Assembly (NCBI GenBank): GCA_003248865.1
Contig: QFPK01000002.1
Coordinates: 124,001-188,000 of the forward strand
DNA length: 64,000 bases
Source of the DNA: Sphingomonas sp.
GTDB lineage: Bacteria; Pseudomonadota; Alphaproteobacteria; Sphingomonadales; Sphingomonadaceae
Reading direction: 5' to 3'
Part shown: piece after piece, positions 60,616-64,000 of the stretch
Layout of the letters: the number at the start of each line of letters is the position of its first letter
Numbering within the stretch: the first letter of the stretch is position 1
Translations under genes and position numbers: made by a program
The notes under the pieces: model-generated
Seen by the model: only the letters and a program-made list of their open reading frames with translations
What the model was told of the DNA's origin: nothing
Databases searched by the model: none

Positions 60616-61267
60616 TGCGCTCCAGCTCGCGCCGCCGGGCACCGGCAGCCTTCGGGCCGCCTCCCAGCAACAGCCGCGTGACCGTTGGCTGCTGATGCGG
60701 CTGCTGGCGGCGGGGCAATCCACCCCTCGGCTGGCGGAACGATTGATCGAGGAGCAGGGCTCTCTCGGCTCAGTGCTGACCACCAGCGAGGAACGGTTGC
60801 GGCAGCTAGGCGCGGATTCCAACGGGATCGCCATCCTGAACCTGATCCGCGAAACCATCAGCGTCGTGCTGGAACGGGGCGCGCAGGATCGATTGCCGGT
60901 GGAAGGCGGCCTCGCGCTGGCTGAAGCCATGTTCTCGGAAATGGCCCACCTCACGGTGGAGCAGGTCCGCGTGGCGTTCCTGGATGCCGGCCGCAAGCTG
61001 ATTCGGATTGAGGTGATGGGCACAGGCACCGTGCATGTCGCGCACATCTACCCGCGCGAAATCGCCCGCCGGTGTCTGGAGCTCTCGGCCTCCGCCGTGG
61101 TGCTCATCCACAATCACCCATCGGGCGACCCCACCCCCTCGCCAGAGGATATCCAGGTGACTCGCAAGGTACGAAAAGCGCTGGAAGCCATTGATGTTGC
61201 GCTGGTCGATCATCTGGTGATCGGTCGTAAGGGCTTCCTCAGCTTCAGTGAATGTGGGTTGAAGTAG
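60602..61267 (+). CDS. radC: RadC/JAB-domain protein
   Basis: 221 residues. A helix-hairpin-helix-like N-terminus (RLAERLIEEQGSLGSVL) is followed by the JAB metalloprotease-like domain: catalytic Glu in the region HVAHIYPREI, then the zinc motif HNHPSGDPTPSPED and a downstream Asp. RadC was named for DNA repair but its role is unsettled. The ATG at 60602 has AAGGA 7 nt upstream. Confidence 0.88.
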   Translation: MAMANALQLAPPGTGSLRAASQQQPRDRWLLMRLLAAGQSTPRLAERLIEEQGSLGSVLTTSEERLRQLGADSNGIAILNLIRETISVVLERGAQDRLPVEGGLALAEAMFSEMAHLTVEQVRVAFLDAGRKLIRIEVMGTGTVHVAHIYPREIARRCLELSASAVVLIHNHPSGDPTPSPEDIQVTRKVRKALEAIDVALVDHLVIGRKGFLSFSECGLK

Positions 61268-61278
61268 CGGCTAACGTA

Positions 61279-61512
61279 TTGATTTAAAAGGATGGGGGCA
61301 TATCAACTGTTGGTATATCAATCATCCTAGATTGTTCAGTTTGGCACCTGTGTCTCATAACGGTGTCAAGGCGGTGAACGGAGCGGCCGAAAGCCCGCGA
61401 AGCTCACCCTGCCACCCAGTCACGGCACGTCCGGGCCCTCCCCCGGGCATGACGGAGGTGACGGTGGCGTCCGATTTCCGACCCTGCGGACGCCACCGTC
61501 ACCGAATTTTTC
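61279..61512 (+). ncRNA. Candidate small RNA with own promoters and intrinsic terminator
   Basis: Between radC and xth, two promoter-like pairs face right: TTGATT (61279-61284)/16 bp/TATCAA (61301-61306), and TTGTTC (61332-61337)/18 bp/CATAAC (61356-61361). They lead to a strong terminator at 61457-61511. The transcript would be about 145-200 nt. A near-palindrome TATCAACTGTTGGTATA (61301-61317) overlaps the first -10 and could be an operator. No convincing ORF lies in it, and I recognise no RNA family. Confidence 0.35.
61457..61511 (+). terminator. Intrinsic terminator
   Basis: A perfect 17-bp stem, GGTGACGGTGGCGTCCG (61457-61473) with its complement at 61487-61503, encloses a 13-nt loop and is followed by GAATTTTT. 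It is the strongest rho-independent terminator in the window. It acts on the plus strand, 190 bp beyond radC. Confidence 0.75.
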
Positions 61513-61730
61513 CACCAGAAATCCAGAATGCGCCAGTCGATAATTGCGGGCACTGCGTGTGTCCGCCGGTGTCATCCATGTCGTTTGTCGCAAATCGGAT
61601 ATCTGCAACGGGCAATTCCCCCGGGCAGGTCCGCTGCATCTCGAACGGTTCATTGGGCGGGGACGTTATCTCCCTCCCGAATGCCAAGGCCGGAGATTGG
61701 GCAGTCGCGACCTGATTCTCGGCTATTGCC
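61513..61730. other. Intergenic stretch, nothing recognised
   Basis: About 218 bp between the plus-strand terminator and the 3' end of xth. Frames here lack coding character and no RNA family or repeat was recognised. Confidence 0.5.
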
Positions 61731-62498
61731 CTAGGCCAGTTCCACCCACACAGGCACATGGTCGCTGGCGCGTTCCTCCCCGCGTACGTCTCGATCTATA
61801 CCGCAATCCCGCATGCGGTCGGCAGCGGCGGGTGACAGCATCAGATGGTCGATGCGGAGGCCCCAGTTTTTGGCCCAGGCGCCCGCCTGATAGTCCCAAT
61901 AGCTATAGCATGGCGCATGGGGCCGCTGGGCACGGATGGCGTCCGTCCAGCCGGCTGCCTCCAGTGTGCGGAAACGGGCGCGGGATTCGGGCTGCACCAG
62001 CGCGTCGCCTGCCATCATGTCGGGCCGGGCAAGATCGAGATCGGTGGGGCAGACATTCCAGTCGCCGGCCAGAATGACAGGCGTCTCGGTCGCCCACAAT
62101 TCGGCCGCGCGCGCAGCCAGCCGGTCCATCCAGCTCAGCTTATACTCGAACTTAGGGCCGGGCACCGGGTTGCCGTTGGGCAGATAAAGACAGGCGAAAT
62201 GCACGCCCTCCACCCGCGCCTCGATCCAGCGCGACTGCACATCCTCCTCGTTGCCCGGAAGCGTGCGCTGCACCTCCTCCATCGGCAGGCGGGACAGGAT
62301 GGCGACGCCGTTGAAGCCCTTCTGGCCATGTATCAACGATTGATATCCCGCCGCCGCGATGGCTTCGGTTGGGAACTTGGCCGTCTCGGTCTTGATTTCC
62401 TGCAACCCAACCACGTCAGGCTTCGCGCTCTCCAGCCATTCCAGCAGGCGCGGCAGTCGGGCGCCGATACCGTTCACATTGAAGGTGGCAAATCTCAT
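61731..62498 (-). CDS. xth: Exodeoxyribonuclease III
   Basis: 255 residues from the ATG at 62498 (MRFATFNVNGIGARL). It is an AP endonuclease/3'-exonuclease of base-excision repair. Motifs VGLQEIKTE, GDWNVCPTDLDL, WGLRIDHLMLS and the catalytic SDHVPV are intact. A longer frame reaching 62609 overlaps erpA and is rejected. It lies 22 bp after erpA on the same strand. Confidence 0.94.
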   Translation of the reverse strand: MRFATFNVNGIGARLPRLLEWLESAKPDVVGLQEIKTETAKFPTEAIAAAGYQSLIHGQKGFNGVAILSRLPMEEVQRTLPGNEEDVQSRWIEARVEGVHFACLYLPNGNPVPGPKFEYKLSWMDRLAARAAELWATETPVILAGDWNVCPTDLDLARPDMMAGDALVQPESRARFRTLEAAGWTDAIRAQRPHAPCYSYWDYQAGAWAKNWGLRIDHLMLSPAAADRMRDCGIDRDVRGEERASDHVPVWVELA

Positions 62499-62520
62499 CT
62501 GGATAGCGTCATGGGGGGGA

Positions 62521-62850
62521 TCAGACGGAGAAGGACGTGCCGCAGCCGCAGTTGGACGCGGCATTGGGGTTGCGCACCTGAAAGGCAGCGCCGCCCAGAT
62601 TCTCAACAAAATCCACCACAGAGCCTTCGACCAGCGGCAGGCTCATGCTGTCCACCAGCAGGCCGACGCCGTCGGTGGTGACTTCCACATCGTCGGCTTC
62701 GGCGCCGTCCGCCAGTTCGAAGCGATACTGGAAGCCGGCGCAGCCGCCGCCATCGACAGACAGCCTCAACCGCGGCGCAGCGCGGCCCTGCCGCGCGGCG
62801 ATCGCCGCCACACGGGCAGCAGCGGCAGTGGTGAGCGAGATATCAGCCAT
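62521..62850 (-). CDS. erpA: Iron-sulfur cluster insertion protein ErpA (A-type carrier)
   Basis: 109 residues from the ATG at 62850. The three ligand cysteines are present: GGGCAGF, and NCGCGTSFSV at the C-terminus. A-type carriers deliver Fe-S clusters to apoproteins, for which complex I in this window is a major consumer. A promoter ends 7 bp before the ATG. The extension to 62886 would need a weaker start. Confidence 0.9.
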   Translation of the reverse strand: MADISLTTAAAARVAAIAARQGRAAPRLRLSVDGGGCAGFQYRFELADGAEADDVEVTTDGVGLLVDSMSLPLVEGSVVDFVENLGGAAFQVRNPNAASNCGCGTSFSV

Positions 62851-62857
62851 GGCCTTC

Positions 62858-62886
62858 GAAGTAAGCCTGTCAGGCCATTGCCGCAA
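62858..62886 (-). promoter_or_regulatory. Promoter of erpA-xth, placing +1 at the ATG
   Basis: On the minus strand: TTGCGG (62886-62881), 17-bp spacer, TACTTC (62863-62858). Seven bases lie between the -10 and the ATG at 62850, predicting a leaderless mRNA; no Shine-Dalgarno sequence is seen. Confidence 0.5.
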
Positions 62887-62910
62887 GGGCAGGGCCGGCT
62901 TGACTGGCGT

Positions 62911-64000
62911 TTATTGGGCCGAGCTCAGCTCCGGCCCGGCTTTCTCGCTGTGATAGGCCAGCAGATAGCGCGAGGCTTCCAGGAACGGGCGCGGATTTAC
63001 CGGCTGGCCGTCGATCCGCACTTCATAGTGCAGGTGGGTGCCGGTGGAGCGGCCGGTGGAGCCCATGCCGCCGATCACCTGCCCGATGCTCACGCGGTCA
63101 CCGACGTTCACGTTGATCTTCGAAAGGTGGCCGTAGCGGGTCAGGATGCCCCGGCCATGGTCGATGTCCACCGCCAGGCCATAACCGCCGAAGCGCTCGG
63201 CGCGCACCACGCGGCCGGCAGCGGCCGCATAGATGGGTTCGCCCGTGGAACCCGCCATGTCCAGCCCGGCGTGCTGCGCCGCGCGGCCGTTGAACGGGTC
63301 GTAACGGACGCCATAGCTGGAGGTCAGCGTGTAGCTCTTGGCCGGGATGAAGGAGGGCAGCGACACCATCGCTTCTTCCATCTGCTCCACCCGCTGCCAG
63401 TTCACGAACAGTTCGGTGAAGCGCGGATCGGTGCCGCCAACCATGTCCCCGGCGGGCACGAACGGGCCGCCCAGGCCGGTGCGGGCGAAGCGGCCGGAGG
63501 ATTGGGCGATGAAGCGGCCGGGGCTCAGCCCCAGCTTGCCGATCAGCGCCTCGGCGTCTTTCAGACGGGTTTCTGCGGTGGCAGCCGCCTTGTCGACCAG
63601 CGCGAGCTGCTTCTGCTCCAGCGCGGCGAAGGGGGCGAGCACGCCGGCGGCAGCCGCCACATCGGCGGAAACCTTGCGGGTGTTGCGCGGGAGAAGGTCG
63701 GCGAGCGCGTCACCGCGGGCCTTGCCCGTCAGCAGCGCGTCCAGAAATTGCTGGCGGGCTTCGATCCGCTCGGCTGTGGTGGCAACGGTGCCCTTCAGGG
63801 CGGCGGTGTCGGCCTTCAGGGCCTGAACCTGGGCGGCCATCCGGGCCAGATCGGCTTGTGCCTGGCTGTCGGCGGCCTGATCGGCGGCCACTCCATTCAC
63901 GGTGGAAACGGCCATCCACCCGGCGATCATTGCAGCAGTGCCAAGTCCCATGAGCTGTGCGTGCGTCCCGATTGTGATCGGACGGTGCCCCTCTTGGGTT
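62911..64000 (-). CDS. M23-family metallopeptidase, 5' end beyond window
   Basis: From the stop at 62911 the frame is open to the right edge of the window; the ATG at 63951 is only an internal candidate. The visible part has a membrane helix (MGLGTAAMIAGWMAVSTV), a coiled-coil region (about 25-130 of the visible frame) and a C-terminal LytM domain with HAGLDMAGSTGEPI (first His and Asp ligands) and THLHYEVRIDG (HxH). M23 proteins cut peptidoglycan cross-bridges or activate amidases during division, and coiled-coil members often act as regulators. Confidence 0.88.
   Translation of the reverse strand, partial: TQEGHRPITIGTHAQLMGLGTAAMIAGWMAVSTVNGVAADQAADSQAQADLARMAAQVQALKADTAALKGTVATTAERIEARQQFLDALLTGKARGDALADLLPRNTRKVSADVAAAAGVLAPFAALEQKQLALVDKAAATAETRLKDAEALIGKLGLSPGRFIAQSSGRFARTGLGGPFVPAGDMVGGTDPRFTELFVNWQRVEQMEEAMVSLPSFIPAKSYTLTSSYGVRYDPFNGRAAQHAGLDMAGSTGEPIYAAAAGRVVRAERFGGYGLAVDIDHGRGILTRYGHLSKINVNVGDRVSIGQVIGGMGSTGRSTGTHLHYEVRIDGQPVNPRPFLEASRYLLAYHSEKAGPELSSAQ

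Noticed and set aside
61332..61715. 127-codon plus-strand frame between radC and xth
   Set aside because: It runs straight through a perfect 17-bp terminator stem and has no domain or ribosome site.

Overview
The window is a GC-rich chromosomal segment that reads as an alphaproteobacterium of the order Sphingomonadales. The evidence is the tkt-gap-pgk-fba-thiE gene order, the nuo operon running on into birA-coaX-rnj, DUF1467/DUF2842/DUF1134 proteins typical of Alphaproteobacteria, and a fatty-acid-hydroxylase-type gene plausible for a sphingolipid maker. I see no insertion sequence, prophage, CRISPR array or rRNA operon. The content is mostly housekeeping plus cell-envelope biogenesis.

Layout. 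1-3034: a TonB-dependent uptake module (substrate-binding protein cut by the window edge, FecCD permease, ABC ATPase, TonB). 3037-3282: copy A of a palindrome-rich repeat. 3293-5293: hemF, a divergent haloalkane dehalogenase and tRNA-Asp. 5328-7120 (minus strand): chorismate mutase, DUF2842, 5-formyl-THF cyclo-ligase, 6S RNA, zapA and a small coiled-coil gene. 7391-13886: central carbon genes tkt, gap, pgk and fba, then an O-methyltransferase and thiE. 13901-19317: two metallopeptidases, efp and an inositol-monophosphatase-family gene. 19426-34525: the complete 14-gene complex I operon, carrying two low-GC extra genes. 34548-38047: birA, coaX, rnj, DUF1467. 38048-38290: repeat copy B. 38291-46071: a coiled-coil membrane protein, then two CDP-alcohol phosphatidyltransferases, inositol-phosphate synthase, a nucleotidyltransferase and a Wzi-like porin, which together look like an inositol-phospholipid or inositol-envelope pathway. 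46121-56722: pdeM, an FAH-family enzyme, eipA, and the LPS/outer-membrane block lptD-surA-pdxA-rsmA and lptF-lptG. 56862-58803: a fatty-acid-hydroxylase-like protein and a GNAT-like protein. 58804-61730: small uncharacterised genes, radC and a possible small RNA. 61731-64000 (minus strand): xth, erpA and an M23 peptidase that runs off the right edge.

How it works together. Sugar phosphates from the tkt/gap/pgk/fba block feed the respiratory chain (nuo). The envelope genes form several linked themes: LPS export (lptD, lptF, lptG, surA), a candidate inositol-lipid head-group pathway starting from glucose-6-phosphate, and candidate sphingolipid acyl modification.

Most striking: (i) a roughly 245-bp multi-hairpin element that occupies two convergent intergenic regions, with compensatory base changes between copies; (ii) the inositol operon; (iii) repeated promoter architecture in which the -10 element ends about 5-9 nt before the start codon, implying leaderless mRNAs for nuoA, pdeM, lptD, lptF and erpA; (iv) two foreign-looking genes seamlessly stitched into nuo; (v) two genes (5-FCL, birA) with no canonical start codon. 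Database searches were not possible, so all novelty statements are provisional.
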